The notes beneath the pieces are model-generated. The model was not told the DNA's origin and made no database searches. It saw only the letters and a list, made by a program, of their open reading frames with translations. Of a stretch of DNA of 64,000 nucleotides, positions 39,951-53,814 are shown one piece after another. Numbering within the stretch: the stretch's first letter is position 1; the number at the start of each line of letters is the position of its first letter. The translations under genes and the position numbers were made by a program. The DNA comes from Lanius collurio (taxonomy: Eukaryota > Chordata > Aves > Passeriformes > Laniidae): NCBI GenBank assembly GCA_020086605.1, contig JACBWW010000017.1:21411573-21475572 (forward strand), written 5' to 3'.

Positions 39951-42900
39951 ATATACCAGAGTAGAGAACTGCCTTCCAAGTTGTCTTAACGAGGTTGGTT
40001 TTATGCCTGCATTTGGTTCATATCTTGAGATGCACCCAGCAGTGTTCCAGTACTGGAAGCTGACCCCAGTCAGGAAGTATCTCAGCATATGTTCTTCCAA
40101 GACATCAGGGCTTGGAGATGATAGAACGGATGCCCAGTGAATGTAAATACGAAAGTGATCAGAAGGGCTCATGTGACAGCCTTGTGCTGGAAGAAGAAGC
40201 ACAGTTACCTGGATGATAACTTGAATCAGCTTCCATAGTGGCTTCCCAATGCTTTTGTTAATGGCCTGATCCAATGTGCATGCCAATTAACAGGTATCTT
40301 TTCCTAATCAGCAGTGACCATAGCTGATGGTTTTGTCTTGAGCATTACATTTCAGGAAATTCGTAATGGGAAAGGTGAATGATTTACCTAATTTGCATAT
40401 ATGCAACACTAGACCCAGCCTTAAGCAATGCAAGTGGTGCAGAGGAGTGGACGTGGGCAGGCTGGAATGGGTCTGGCATCGTTCCTTGGTGGTGAACGTT
40501 AGAGAGGGCTGCAGGATAGCCATGGGATGGACAGCTTAGATGTTGCCTCAGTGGGGCTAGATAGGCCATCTTGTGTGTGAGACAAGGGAGTCCTGGGCAG
40601 TGGTGACGGGGGGCAAGGGAATGCTGGAGTGTTGAAGTTGAAGCTGAGTAAGGGGAGAAAAATTTGTGGGGAGTGGAGGGAAGATGAAAGGCAAATATTG
40701 AATTCCAAACACACATGTATAGAAAAGTCTTGGATGAGTATTCGACCATCAGCTTGAGGTTGAATATGGTGATAAGGGCCTCGTTCATCTGCAGCTTAAA
40801 TGAAACTGTATTAAGGGATAATAAAGCCTGATTTTTATTTTAAACTCTTGGGATTTTAGAAGTTAGTAGTAACACTAACACAGCACATTTTGGGCACAAA
40901 GACACTGCAGATAGTAATACACAGTTAGCCTTGTAGAATATTTCAGTGCCAAAATGGTTGGGTCTGATTTTGTTCAAGACAATCAGTTTTCAAAGAACCA
41001 AATCATTTAAATTTCTAATATCTATCAAGCTGTGGCTCATCTGGCAAGAGGGGCTTCCTGAGAAAGCTGTTTGGCTGAGCTGGGCGAGCTGTGATGTGCA
41101 TGTGACACACCACAGCACCGCTCTGAGCTGGAAGCAGTGTTGTTGTTTTGGATCACTTGCTTTCTTCTGGAGCAGGTTTGAGCAGCAGTAGCAGCCCCAG
41201 GCTGCTGCCCTGCCAGCCACTGCCCTGTGAAAACATCCTCTGAGACACTAGACAAGTTCTTGAATTGTGATTGAATATTTTCTTTTTCTCCCCATTCAAC
41301 TGCATCAGAAGTTTATTTCCATATTGTCTGAATAATTTGCTTGGCTGGAGCTACTACATATTTAAGGCTCTGTTTGTTCAGTTCTCATAGTCAAGGCTCA
41401 GTCAATCAGTGGGCTCTGAAAAAAATATAGTGGATTGATATGAAGTATTGAGTGCTTCTGCTGGCTTACAAGATTTTAGTCAGAATTGGTTTATTTCTTT
41501 AATTTCATATTTGTAAATTTAATCTTCCTATCAGCATCCAAAGACATATTGCTTTCCCGCTTCTACCAGTATTGTCTACTTAATCCTGTGCACATTATCC
41601 TCTTTGGTCATGAAATTCAATTCCTTTCTGTTTCACAGGTTCAGAGTCAATGTCCAATTGTAAAGTGAACCATAAAAGCTTTCTGTTTATATTGTCTATT
41701 GATGTTGTGTAGCATCCTGGGGTGCTTACAAGAAAGGCACTTTCATAGCAGGCATTTGACTGATGGATTGAAAGCACCATCTCCCTTAAAAACTCTTGCT
41801 TGACATTTTATAATCTGTTTTTGTGGTTAACACATTTTCTAGCTAAAGGCAGTTCAACCAGGTGACTGAGAATAAGATTTTCACTAGTGGATGAATGAGC
41901 GTTTTGTAGATAACACTAATACAAGGTTCACATTATCATCCATCATATTAGCCAATAATTAGATCCCTCTGTGAATAGCAAGCAACCAGAAGCAACAGGA
42001 AAAGAAACAGAATTTGCAAAGATAGTTACTTGATAACCACAGCATTACCTGGCTCCTGGTGAAGTTAACAGGGGTTTCAACTTGAATTCCTGCTACACCA
42101 TATGAGCAAGTCTTGGATGCAGAGCTGTCAAAGGGAAGTCCTGATGTGAAGTGTCTGTGGAGCTCTGCCCTTAATTAGGCAGTGTTGGTACGATGCTTTG
42201 AAGAGGTAAAGTGCTAAGTGGAAATGCTAAGTGTTGTTAATTAATTAAACACTAATCCTCATGAATGAATAGCATGAGGTTAAATAATGAAATGTAAGTA
42301 TTGTTATTATTACAGCAATTGCTGTTTGGAGAGCAAGTTTTTTGATATTGTGTCAAGAGATGGGAGCTATCTTGGAAATGTTAAAGCATAGCAAAACATG
42401 CTAGTTTCAGCTAAAGCCTAGAAGATGGCTTGTTTTCTGCTAAGGGAGTTAATAGGAGTCTGTACAGAGAGGTGGATTTTGCTAGCTTTTTCATACTTCA
42501 CATGTCTTCTTCAGCTCTTATCCTTGCACTGAAGTGATGCCTTTTCCTGATCTTAAAATCGAGTCAAACATGGTTAGAAGGGAAAAAGGGATTTTACCTC
42601 TGTATTTATTTTAAGGATCCTTAGGTGCACCACATCCAGGTGGAATGTGCCAAAATGCACTCTGCAATGCACACCCACCACAGATCTGGTATAACATTAT
42701 AGGTGTTACTAATTAGCATACCTATCAAAGATTCTCCAATGAGAGGCTCAAATGAGCCCCCCCTCTCCAAGGAACCATCCCCTGGATGGGTCTATCTTAG
42801 TTTACAAAATGTGTTCTGGAGAGGACTTTGGTGTCTGGGGCATTCTGATCCCTAACTACAAAGCTTCTAAAATGTTTAGTCTCCTAACTTGATAAATAAG

Positions 42901-45145
42901 TCTAAAAATGTAGGCTAAAAAACACTAAGAATACAGAAATTATAAAAGTTATAAAAGAAAAGGCACAAAATCATCATGGCATCAAGGGGAAGTGTTAATG
43001 ACTAGTTTTCTCCTCTTGCACCTATGCCTAAGTCATGCTCAAATGGGATTGAGATTGGAATAACTGTAACAACATGCTGTGTCCCCATCCCTGCTTCTCT
43101 CCCTCTGCCTGATGTTTAAGTAATGGTGGTAATGCCATAATCAGAAGGAGGCTCAGAGGTGAGCAGACTAGTAGTAGGGCCACCACATAACCATTAGCAG
43201 GGTCTAATGGAGCCAGAGGTTGTGTGTGCCCTCAGTGACAGACCACCCATTGTGTGTCTGTGCTCAGTTTTGCTTTACTAGTACGTGCATCAGTGGTAGT
43301 GCCTTCCTCGTCCTTCTCCTTTGTTTTTTTTCTTAAGCTCCTCACATGCTGCTCTTCTCTTTTGTTATGCTGTGCTGTTCCAGTCTGCAGTCTGTTGCAC
43401 TTTTTTGAGAAACCCCATTTTAAACAGCAAACATTTCCATTTCTATGCTATGTGCCTTCACATACATTTCTGTGCCTTGAATATCTTATGCCCACATGTT
43501 TGTTGATAACCTGGGTATGGCCCAGTCTTCCTGTCTCTTGGAGCAAATTATTTTACCTGTCATACCTTCCTATCAGCATGTAACTTCAGGCTCCACTGGT
43601 TTTCATTTGGGCTAGAGTTGAACACCATCTCCTCCAAGGTCCAGCTGAAGCCTACCACTAGAAAAATGCGAAGAAGTACGAGGTGGTGGTGCTGGTGGTG
43701 TTACTAAAAGCAGGTACCTCTAACCTTCCCCAGAAGCCTTGCTGATAGGATGTGATCAGAGCCACTTGATAGACCAAATTTACTGTGATGGAAAACTGTG
43801 TTGCCAAATAAGCCAGAGCAGTACTTGATGGTTACCAAGAAAATGTGTGCACACGTGGCCAATGTTTTAAAATTTACCAAAATAGCAGGGTTTTAAAGTT
43901 TACCAGAATGTGATTTTTTTGAGATTAAGAACTTACTGGTTTTTTTACATTATAAATACCATTTTTCAAGTTATCTGGTTACAGGCTAAGATTTTTTCTA
44001 TTATAATTTCAATTGCCTTAAATGGGTGCGGGAGAACCTCTTGTGTTCCAGTTAGCATTTTCTGAAGTTAAAAATCCAAGTAGAAATGTAGTCAAACATG
44101 TACTTATGATGAAAGGACAGTAAACTTAGTGAACTATTAACAACTTAGTGAATTGTTCCTCCTGAAAATTTTTTGCAACTGTAATTGGAAATGCTGGAGT
44201 CAATGACTTGATTTAATGAAGTCCTGTGGCTGGTGGTTAGAGTGGATCACAGATTAGAGGCACTGATGTTAGTGGTTAATGGTATACACCATTTCCCTGC
44301 CTTATGGAAGATGTTCCTATCCCAGTGAATTTGCAGTTATTTATGAAGAGTGTAGTACCTCCAGAAGAGCATCCTGTAAGCCACAGGTTCATGCCCCAGA
44401 GGTCTGCCTGAGCAGGACAGGAACATGTATCTTCTGTAAGGGGAGGAAGTGATGATTGTGCTGTTTTGCTCTGAGCTCTGTCTTGTGCCTATAAACAACT
44501 CTGTTTTCACTGATGCAGGACCTTCTCAGAGTAAAGCTTTGATTTTAATATGTTGGCATTTCTTGATGAAACCCGTTCTGTCCACTTGGGGCCAGCCCTA
44601 CTTCTCCATTTTGTAACAGGATCAAACAGTCCTCCAACAGCAAGATGGGACTAGTGAAATGCAGAGGTTACTCAGGTACCTTATCTTGCACACGCTTGAG
44701 TGTAGAAAAGAGCTGGACTTTATGAGATTTAGAACATAAACTCTTGAACATGTTCAATCTTAATGTTTTTTTCTAAGCTTTCCTAAATCCTTCTCATATT
44801 ATATAAGGCATTTTAGATGACGTTTACTTCATATAAATTTGGATCTTCTATTATGCAGAGCTTTCGCACTTCGGTTTCTTCTGCAGCCACTGGGAAGAAG
44901 TAACTGTACTGCACACATTAGACATCTCTTGGAGACACCACCATTACTGCCCACCACTGGCTATGCAGGAGCCCAAGTCTGGCAGATAATCAGTTGCTGT
45001 AGCTTTTGGTGGCTTTCTTGCATCTGGACAGCCTCAGGCCATATTTAAACGGGCAGACATGTCAGCACTTCTGAGCTCCTGAGTCTGTCTTCTTATTCTG
45101 GCTTCTCCCAAACCACTACCAGGAAGGAATCAGCCTCTTTATCCC

Positions 45146-45176
45146 ACACCACACACACACATACATACATACATAT
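45146..45176. repeat. (CA)n/(CATA)n microsatellite
   Basis: CACACA units followed by repeated ACAT units within intron. Confidence 0.85.
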
Positions 45177-48100
45177 GCACCTTGATTTGCAGCCAGAATC
45201 CTGTGGAATCCTTTACGACTCCTCCCTCTGACTGATTTTAGTGGGGCTCAAATGTCTATCTCAGGGGACAATTTCACTGCTCTTATTTTGGATACATGAC
45301 TAGAATGGTCTCCCTCACTGCTCCTTTACTACACAAAGCTCCTTCTTTTCTCTTTGATAAAAGCAATTAAAACGATTAATTTGATTAATCACTGTCCAAA
45401 TGTTAACTTTATCTGATTACAGGGAATGACAAAGGGTGATGAAATAGCATTCTGGGATTTCATGGAAATGGTCTCTCTGTGGTGTGAGTTTAGAATTTTG
45501 AGTTTTGTCCAAAAACAAGGCAATGAATGAATTTGCTTCAGAGCTCACTTTCTGTCAAAAGGCCAAGCTGACTTGGGGAAGAGGGTGGAGTTGCCTGTTC
45601 AGACAGGAATTTTTTAGATTTTACCCTTTACCTCTGGAGCCAGAGGTCTGGCTCTCATCCAGCTGAACAACAAAAAAAAAATTTAAAGGGCAAAACCAAA
45701 GTGAAGTCAGGTGCCTTGAAATCAGTCCCAAGTTCTTCACATGAAATACTTCTCATGGTTTCAGTTTTCTGTGTAGCCATATTTGATAAGTGTTAGGAAA
45801 ATACTCATCAAGATGGCCAACAGACTTAATTTACTCACATGAAACATGGTGTTTCTTTGTGATACATTTAGTGAAGAAAGGCACACACACAAATAAAACA
45901 GTCATCTAAAATAGAGAGCTCTAAAAAACTCAGTGGGCTAAACTGAATTTCAAAAAACCCAATATAAATCCAGCTGTAAGCAGTGAAAGCTCTATTTTCA
46001 CATGGAAAGCAGAATTGGATTTCAGGAGCTTATATAATCTGTGCAAAACAAAGTCATCATTCCCTTTTTCCCTGCAATCAAAACGCAAACCTCCCACTGA
46101 CAGTTCTGTTGCAGAATTATGCTGGAGGATCGAGCTCACATGCAATAATGAAACATTTCAGGACAATTATCAGTATAGAAAGCCCAGGACTTCCTCCCTA
46201 ATGGAAATTTTCTTCCACCTGCTTCATGCAGCCGTTCTTTCTCTGCCATGTGAGAGACTTTTGTTATCAGTAAAAAAAAGGAACTGTGTTCAAAGTCCTA
46301 CAAGATGAAGTTGTCTTCAATAATAATTAGGCTCAAAATCATTGCTTGCTGACCCATGAAAGCCCTGCAGGCATCCTGGTGGCAGCAGCTACAAATACTA
46401 ATCTTTACTGTTCAGCAGACAGTGCTGTAACATCAGGCTGTGTCAGCCATCCTGCAATGTTCCTCATGCTCTTGCTTCCTGGCAGCTGAACTGCAGCAGC
46501 AGCAGGGTCACTTGAAAGCCTGGCAGTTCTCTGAGTACGCACACACTGCTGGGCCAGGTACCCTGCGATGAAGCAGCATTTTCCATTAAAAAGAAAAATT
46601 GAATTTTCAGGGGCCTCATACTGAATGTTCCTGTCAGAATCACAGGGGTGGGAAACAGTCAAAGCTCAGCTACATTATCCCACTCCTCTCCTCGCCTTGC
46701 AATTTGAGCTAAACTCCCTCTTTAACAACTTGAGGCTCGAAGCAGGGAGACCAGTCCCAAGGATCCCAGAAAAGGTACGTGCAGGACCTGAGTGTGTGCT
46801 GCTGCCTCTCCTGCATGACAGGAAAGCACTAGCACACCAGTCCAGCTTTTCCCAGTTCATCTTACTCATTCTCCAGCTCTGCTTGCTTGTCCCATCTATG
46901 TGGGATATAAACAGGACTGGAGGTAGAAGACCAAATGTGCCCCTCAGTGTGGTCCGTGTTTCCTCTGACCAGGATTTGGTCATTCTTCCATCAACATGCC
47001 TTGCTTATATTTCTCAGCAAGTCCCTCAAGAGCTTCCCTAAAAAATAATACAGGATTATAGTGATATAAAGGCAGGAGTATGAACTACAGAAACTATGAA
47101 TGAGCTTGCTAGGCAAGGACAGTAAGACTTTCTGTAGTGTTTTGAGCTTCTTAAAAGAAATTGAGTCATTATTAGAAGTAGGTAGAAATTCCAAAACAAA
47201 ACAATAGTATTTCTAAAGTAGTCTCTTGAACAAGTGCACGGTTAGTAGTTTCGGAAGAAGTGTTGTCCCACTTACAGCATGTTTTAAATAAAAGGTGGAA
47301 AACTTGATTACCATCTAGCAATGAAGTCAGCAGTCTGAGGAAATACAGAACAAATGGCAGATACCTGTATAGGCTTTTCCAGTGTTGCTGTCTACACTTG
47401 CCTCCAGCTTGATGTGGGTGAATGAAGCAGAGAATGTTAAACCTCACACAGTGGAAACCCATAGGCACAATTCTTTTAAGTGTGGATTAAGAGGGGCTCC
47501 AGATCAGGAATGAAACTGGATGATCTAAAATGCAGAAACAAGAGTACACCAGCCTGGCCAGAAGGAACTAGGGACAAAAGTGAGCTGGGGAATACTGTAA
47601 GCCAGTCTGCCTTACACACATTCTGATGTTTTTAAAGTTCATCCATTGCAAGCAAATCTTTTAAATCATTTAAATTTACAGTAGGCATCAAGTAATGCAC
47701 ATTTATATCAAACTCGCTGAAAATAGCCCCTCAGCTAATATGCAGTGGTGAAGAGGAATGCCATGCTTTCTGCTTTTATTCTTTAGAAAATAAAAAGGTC
47801 ATTTTCCATTGGGAAAGTGGAAAGGCATGGTAGAAGAGAACTTTTGCAGTAGAGCAGCACAGCCAGAATGTGTTGCACCTCTGCTGAGTACCTAAAAGAG
47901 TTAAGAAAGATTAACCGAATAAGCAGTTTACCTGTCAGTAAAACTAGCTTCCAGGCTATCTCCACAGATTTCAAAAGCTCTGCTGTTTGAATTTCTGATG
48001 CTCTTAAAAGACAAGTCCTGTCTGACTTTCCAAGTTCTTTTATTTTTTTCTTCATGCCATAGCATTAGACATTAAGATCAGTTCTCATTAAAACCTCCTG

Positions 48101-49560
48101 TGCCAATCACCAAACCTTTTTTCCTTTGCTTCCTTTTTTTATACTCACTTGTGGCGCTTTGACTTTGAAGGAAACCACAAAAATGTAATCATCATGTTAT
48201 CTCCAGACTTGGTCTGCTTTCGTAGCCCCTTTCCTTTCAGTCTTACCCTTGTCCCCTCCTCCATCCATAATAATTCCCACATGTTTATGCAAAAATATTG
48301 AACTTTCTTTCATTATTGACAATTAAGAAAGGCAACAGTTCCAGCATCTCTGCAAGAACAATACTTTCTAAAAGTGAACAGTTTTCTGCCTTGTCAGTCT
48401 GCAACTTTTAGGATGCCAAACCCAATCAGTGTAACAATACTACAGCACTTAAACAAAAGGGTTGTGAAGAGTGTAGGGATCATTTCCACACTCGTTTCTT
48501 ACCCTCTGTTGCTACTGAGTCTAAAACTTAATATGTTACCTTGCTGATCAAGTCAGTTTAGACTTGATTCAGTGACCTAGTAATTATCTGACAGTGAGGT
48601 GACACAACAAACAGATAGGTCATAGCACAGTGAAATGTTCTCTGAGTCCCAGAGGGCCATGTGCAATCCAGCACTGAAACTGACTGCCAGAAGGAATTTT
48701 AAGGCAGGTAAAGGCGTTTTTACTCACATAACTCAGTTCAGGGTACCTCAGTACCAGTGCCTCTGGTTTTTGACATCTAGTAACAGTTCCTGGGAGTGCT
48801 GTAACTTTTAAAAATGAGCATAAACTGAACTAAGTCAAGTCCCACAAGTATAGTATCAAAGCAGGAGCTATTGGGTAATCCTAGATCATTGTAACTATTA
48901 GAAAACAGATTTGGGAGAAACATGATAGTCCAGAACTGGCAAAATTCCTGTGGAGATCAGTTAGTCTGAATGAAAACCACGGCCTCTTTGACTCCATATA
49001 AATAGAGAGCATGAAGGCTTTCAAGAGTAGTAGAGCCTTATACAGAGTAGAGGACTTAACTCCTCACCCCAAGGGGTATGGAAAAGTAACCCCAAAGACC
49101 TAATAGCTGGTATCCCAAGAAGAACACCATTGAAGGGGAAAAAAACTTTACCAGAGTAAAAGAGATTTGAAGAATATTTGCCTCAATATTCCCAGCACCT
49201 TTTAGCTTCTGCTTATACTGTCTGCATGTTTTGAGTTGGCCTAGTTAAATGTCATGGTCAAAAGGGAAACAATGAGCCTGGATTCCGCAAAATATTAAGA
49301 GGTCTCTTTCAAGATGAAGAAGACCGGGTATGTAAAATACTAAACAAGCTTAGATCCTACCCTGAGCAGAAGTTCCACAAGCTGTGCACTGTCCTAATTT
49401 CTTTCACTTCATCTGGTCAGTGTGACACCAGAGCACTCATTTTAAAGGAAGACAATAGATTGTACCTTCCCTATGTGTTTGAAGGTTGTGGGTTTAGTTT
49501 GTTTGGTTTTTTAATCAATAAAGACTATTTATACAATACTTGGTCCCATAGGGGCAAAGT

Positions 49561-49625
49561 TCATAGAGTCATAGAATGGTTTGGGTTGAAGAGTCTTTAA
49601 AGATCATCTCATTCCCACCTCCTGT
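49561..49625 (-). mobile_element. Short antisense CR1 LINE 3' end
   Basis: The + strand reads CATAGAGTCATAGAATGGTT, then TGGGTTGAAGAGTCTTTAAAG and ATCATCTCATTCCCACC. This is the reverse complement of the CR1 3' terminus (consensus-like ...CTTTAAGGTCCCTTCCAACCC..ATTCTATGATTCTATG). Only about 65 bases are recognisable, so it is a strongly 5'-truncated insertion on the minus strand. The frame starting at 49634 next to it is not CR1 coding sequence. Confidence 0.8.
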
Positions 49626-52600
49626 TCCCTGGTTTGTTCAAGGGCCAGACAGAGGAACAGACACTCTGCTTAGGACCACTCTGGCTCTGCTCTTTCCAAG
49701 TGCCTGAAAGCCTGAGCTTGAGCTTAAACAAACAACATCAGCTTGTCCAGAAAGTTCCTCTGCCAAGGACTAATGAATCTGTCATATTTGCTGCACACCT
49801 AGAAAAATCAAATCAGCTTGGATCTACTTACAGTACTGCACAACACTCATGGCTGTTGTTAATACGATGTGAGCCAGAAGTATGGTGTTTGGCTTATCAT
49901 CTTTAGAATAGAAGACAATTGCGTGGAAAGAAAGAAGTGGAGGCAGCAGAGTGTGTGGTGTCACCACACATCTGTACTGCTGAAGGTACATTCTAGGAAA
50001 GTACCTTTAAGTGGAGCTGATACCCACAGAAATTGAGGCAACATGAAAAAAAATGCTCTTTTCATGAAATGGGCAAAGCCAATAGTTTTTTCCATGGCTT
50101 TTCAGAAGTCAGATGCTAGTTAAAACCTGTGGATATGTATACATTCCTTTATATGGATAATTAGCTACTTTATGTGTGGCGCCTCCTGGATTAAAGAAAA
50201 TTCTTCTATGCAAATAAGTGGCATAGAGTGGTCAAATATATATGTGTAAAAAAACCCCTCTTTTATATAAATGTGTAGAATTTATTTTGGTGAGCTTATT
50301 ATTTCATGGACAAGTGTTAGTTCCTAAACAGCCCATGGGTATTTAAAATGTTTATTCTTCATTGTCCTCTTAAACAATGCCTCTATACAAACACTGAGGA
50401 TAAATGATTGACTTTGATAACGTGTTTAAATAAATGAGAAAAAAAATCACGTCTTGGAATTGGCTTTTTGCTTTTTTCCACTAAATGCTCAAATCATGTC
50501 CTTTTGGAATCAATGGCAAAACTCCATTGATTCATTAGGGCAGTATTCTCACCCTACACTCTTCTTTTTCAGTAATAAGTAGATTTGGCCCAAGTTTTTT
50601 TCTGAAGATGCTGTTTTAAACTATTTCTTCTGTTCTATTGAATAACAAAGTAGGTTGATATTCAAGAATGAAAGCTCATCAAGTTTAAATTTCAGTTGTT
50701 TTATAATAATAGCCATATGTTAGTTATGGATTGTGTAGGTCTGAAGTTTTGGTAATTTAAAACTGCTTTAAAGTGACCTTTACGTGGTTCCACGTTTCAA
50801 CATTTCCTAAAAGCAGTCGGTATCGGTCCTTACTCATAAATCGTTGCATTAAAAGATCTGCAGGCCTGGGCCCGTAGTTAACAGGCTCGCGGTAAGGAAG
50901 TGCTGTGAACATTTTTACACACACTTAAACTCAGAAATGGAGTCTTCTCAATGAAATAAACGTAACTGCTCTCAGACCAGGATGGTATGTAAACTTTTAA
51001 GAAAGGCCTGTTGCTGTTAGTATTGAAGACAGGAGGAGAAGCAAGATGGACCTTATGCAGTTGTTGTGTTCTTCTCTAGTTAAACAGTGCAAGAAGACAA
51101 GACAGGATGGGAATGCTTTTTCTTTTTTCACTGGCAGCTAGTCACGCTGGCAGGACAGCGATACTGGAGGCTGTACGAAGGTGGAGCTCAGCTCCACTAC
51201 CACTGCCTGATTTCTGCCATATGCTTTCTCCCTGATTTCCCAACCACACTGTAGCTGATCTTGCCCTTTGGTTAGGCTGCTCACAATCCTGCAATCTCTT
51301 ATTTCTTTGCAGTGCTCCACGCCCTATTCTTCTCTATTCATTTGTGTGTCATTCCCTGCATGTCTGAGATCTTTCTCAAAAGCCGTATTATTCCTGCTGT
51401 CTGCACTTCCCCTCTGACTTTCTATCTGACCGAAAATTTCCACTGTTATGGTAAAGGCATTTCATTTTTGGTATTTGAGGCTCTTCACTTTCGAAAGAGT
51501 TTTTATTTCTGTAACAGGGAAACAGAGGTACATCAGCTAAATCTGTTTGCCAGAGACTACACAACATGTGTAGATATAGGCTGGCACCAAATCTCCTGAC
51601 CCTTCCTTCTAATGCCTTGGTCTTTAGGCACGAAGTGGAAAATGAAGTAGCAGAACTAAAAAGACTATTAAAAAAGTGCCACCACTCAAGATCAAAACAA
51701 GTTTTGATATGCTGACAAAAAGGAAATGCTGATTGAAATCTGCCCCAGATTGATTGATATCTTAATAGGCCCTTAACTCCTGTGGAATTTTGTTACTTCT
51801 CCCATGACATTAAATGCTAAAGTGCTGTATGTGCAGCACTTTTCCCATGAATAAGAAAAATACCAACCACCTAGCATTTGACCAGATTTCCTCTTCTTTT
51901 GGTATACTACTATCTTCAATGCCCACCGGGATTTGGACACTTGATATATTTGAACCTAAATTAGATGTTTGCAGTGAAAATACACAGTGCAGAATTGGGA
52001 ATCTGTGTGGCCCTCTCTAAACACTGTTTCTCAGCTCACAGTTTTAATGATTCACTTGGAAATTTCCTATGAAATACCTGTGCCTATTCAAAAGTTTGGT
52101 CTTCATTTGGCCCTAAACCCTGCAAAAGCCTAAACACAAGCATGTAAGTAATTCCACTAACACATTAAGTAACTCCAGTGATAATATTCTAAGCAGACAC
52201 ATACGCATTTGGAGAACAAGACCTTCTTCAGGCACAAAAATATTTTTGTAATTTTTCCTTTTCTTTTGCAAAACTCCAGCCTGGGAAAAGAAGTTAAAAT
52301 CTTGCATAAATTTGAGATAATAAGGTCAAGCTCTAATTTAATTTCATTGTTACACAAAATGTTTGCTAGTCTTAGAAAATGGACAAAAACCATTAGGCCA
52401 GTTAAGAAAATTTGACACCTGATCCTGTAATCAAAGCATCTTTCATCATTTCAAAAGCAGAGGAAAATCCAGCCTCTGGAATAAATTCCTATGTATTTTC
52501 AATACGTTTTCAAAAGACAAAGTCATGTAATTAAATCTCTGAATACGTTCAGTAATTTTTTGTGATACCTGTGTGGCCAGAAATATTTCAGAGTTGTTTA

Positions 52601-53105
52601 CAATACAGTGCTGCAACAGCAATGAACCACATCAATACTCAGTGACATGGCAGCATAGAGACAGACCTGTCCCATATACTGACCCTGCACTGCTTCCAGC
52701 CCCAACATCCACCCAAGCACCCTGGGCTGCAAGAGGACCAAACCCAAAACTAGCAAGGACCCATCTATAAATAGATACCAAACCAACTGCTTTATCAGTT
52801 TAATAATAAACGAAAAGAAAGCTATATAATAATTACAATTAGTCACTCCACTTTTCGGAAAAATAATGCATGGCTATATATTGAGGCACTCTGGACAATG
52901 TTTCCTTTGTAAAATGCGCGAGGGTGCATTCCAGAGGGATCTGACCGAGATGCTCTACGGGTGTGCCTTGGCACGCACAGGGTCCGCTCCGGGGTGCTGC
53001 ATTTCCCGGGGGCGGGGGCACCGCGGGCGCCCGTCCCGCCGGGCCGCGCTCGCCAGGGAGGCGGCAGGGAACGGCAGGAGGAGGGAAGCAGTGAGGGAGA
53101 CCCTC

Positions 53106-53312
53106 GCAGAAGTCCCATTGTTTAGACTTCTGTCACAAGCCATATGAATAGTTAATTTCTTTCATCTCTGGAGTTTTCATTATCATTCAAATTTCATTTT
53201 CCATTAATTGATCGGGGATTAGCGAAGCCATTATGCAAAAATTAAAGACAAGCCAGATGCGATGAATAATTCATGAGGGACAATTACACTTTACTCCTGG
53301 TGTACTTCCTAA
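53106..53312. promoter_or_regulatory. Candidate homeodomain-rich regulatory element
   Basis: An AT-rich block sits between two extremely GC-rich blocks, a pattern often seen at conserved developmental enhancers. Words visible: ATTAATTG (53203-53210), GGATTA (53216-53221, the bicoid/OTX/PITX-type core), ATGCAAAA (53233-53240, POU/octamer-like), a near-palindromic TGAATAATTCA at about 53263-53273, and CAATTA at 53281-53286. It has no coding frame of interest. Conservation is inferred from composition and motif density only. Confidence 0.5.
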
Positions 53313-53494
53313 CTTCCCTCCGACTCCCCGCCTGCTGCAGATAACAGCCTTCCCTCCCTCCCCGCTCCCTCCCTCTGGAGTGCGCCGGGCGCGGGGAGCC
53401 CGCGGCGCGCAGGGCCCGTGCGCTGCCGCCGCCCGCCGCTAGGTGGCAGGCGCCGCCCGCGGTGCGCGGGGGGCCGCGCTAGCTGCTACTTCAG

Positions 53495-53814
53495 NNNNNN
53501 NNNNNNNNNNNNNNNNNNNNNNNNNNNNNNNNNNNNNNNNNNNNNNNNNNNNNNNNNNNNNNNNNNNNNNNNNNNNNNNNNNNNNNNNNNNNNNNNNNNN
53601 NNNNNNNNNNNNNNNNNNNNNNNNNNNNNNNNNNNNNNNNNNNNNNNNNNNNNNNNNNNNNNNNNNNNNNNNNNNNNNNNNNNNNNNNNNNNNNNNNNNN
53701 NNNNNNNNNNNNNNNNNNNNNNNNNNNNNNNNNNNNNNNNNNNNNNNNNNNNNNNNNNNNNNNNNNNNNNNNNNNNNNNNNNNNNNNNNNNNNNNNNNNN
53801 NNNNNNNNNNNNNN
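53495..53814. other. Assembly gap (320 N) inside the CpG island
   Basis: 320 undetermined bases with GC-rich sequence on both sides, a typical drop-out of extreme GC content. The true length is unknown if the gap was estimated. Confidence 0.99.

Noticed and set aside
39690..40286. 198-residue open frame on the minus strand
   Set aside because: It passes through a T17 tract (giving a Lys run), has no recognisable domain, lies antisense in an intron and has no splice or promoter support.
39934..40290. Possible minus-strand retrocopy with an A17 tail
   Set aside because: No parent gene or SINE head was recognised and no target duplication was seen; a plain T run is the simpler reading.
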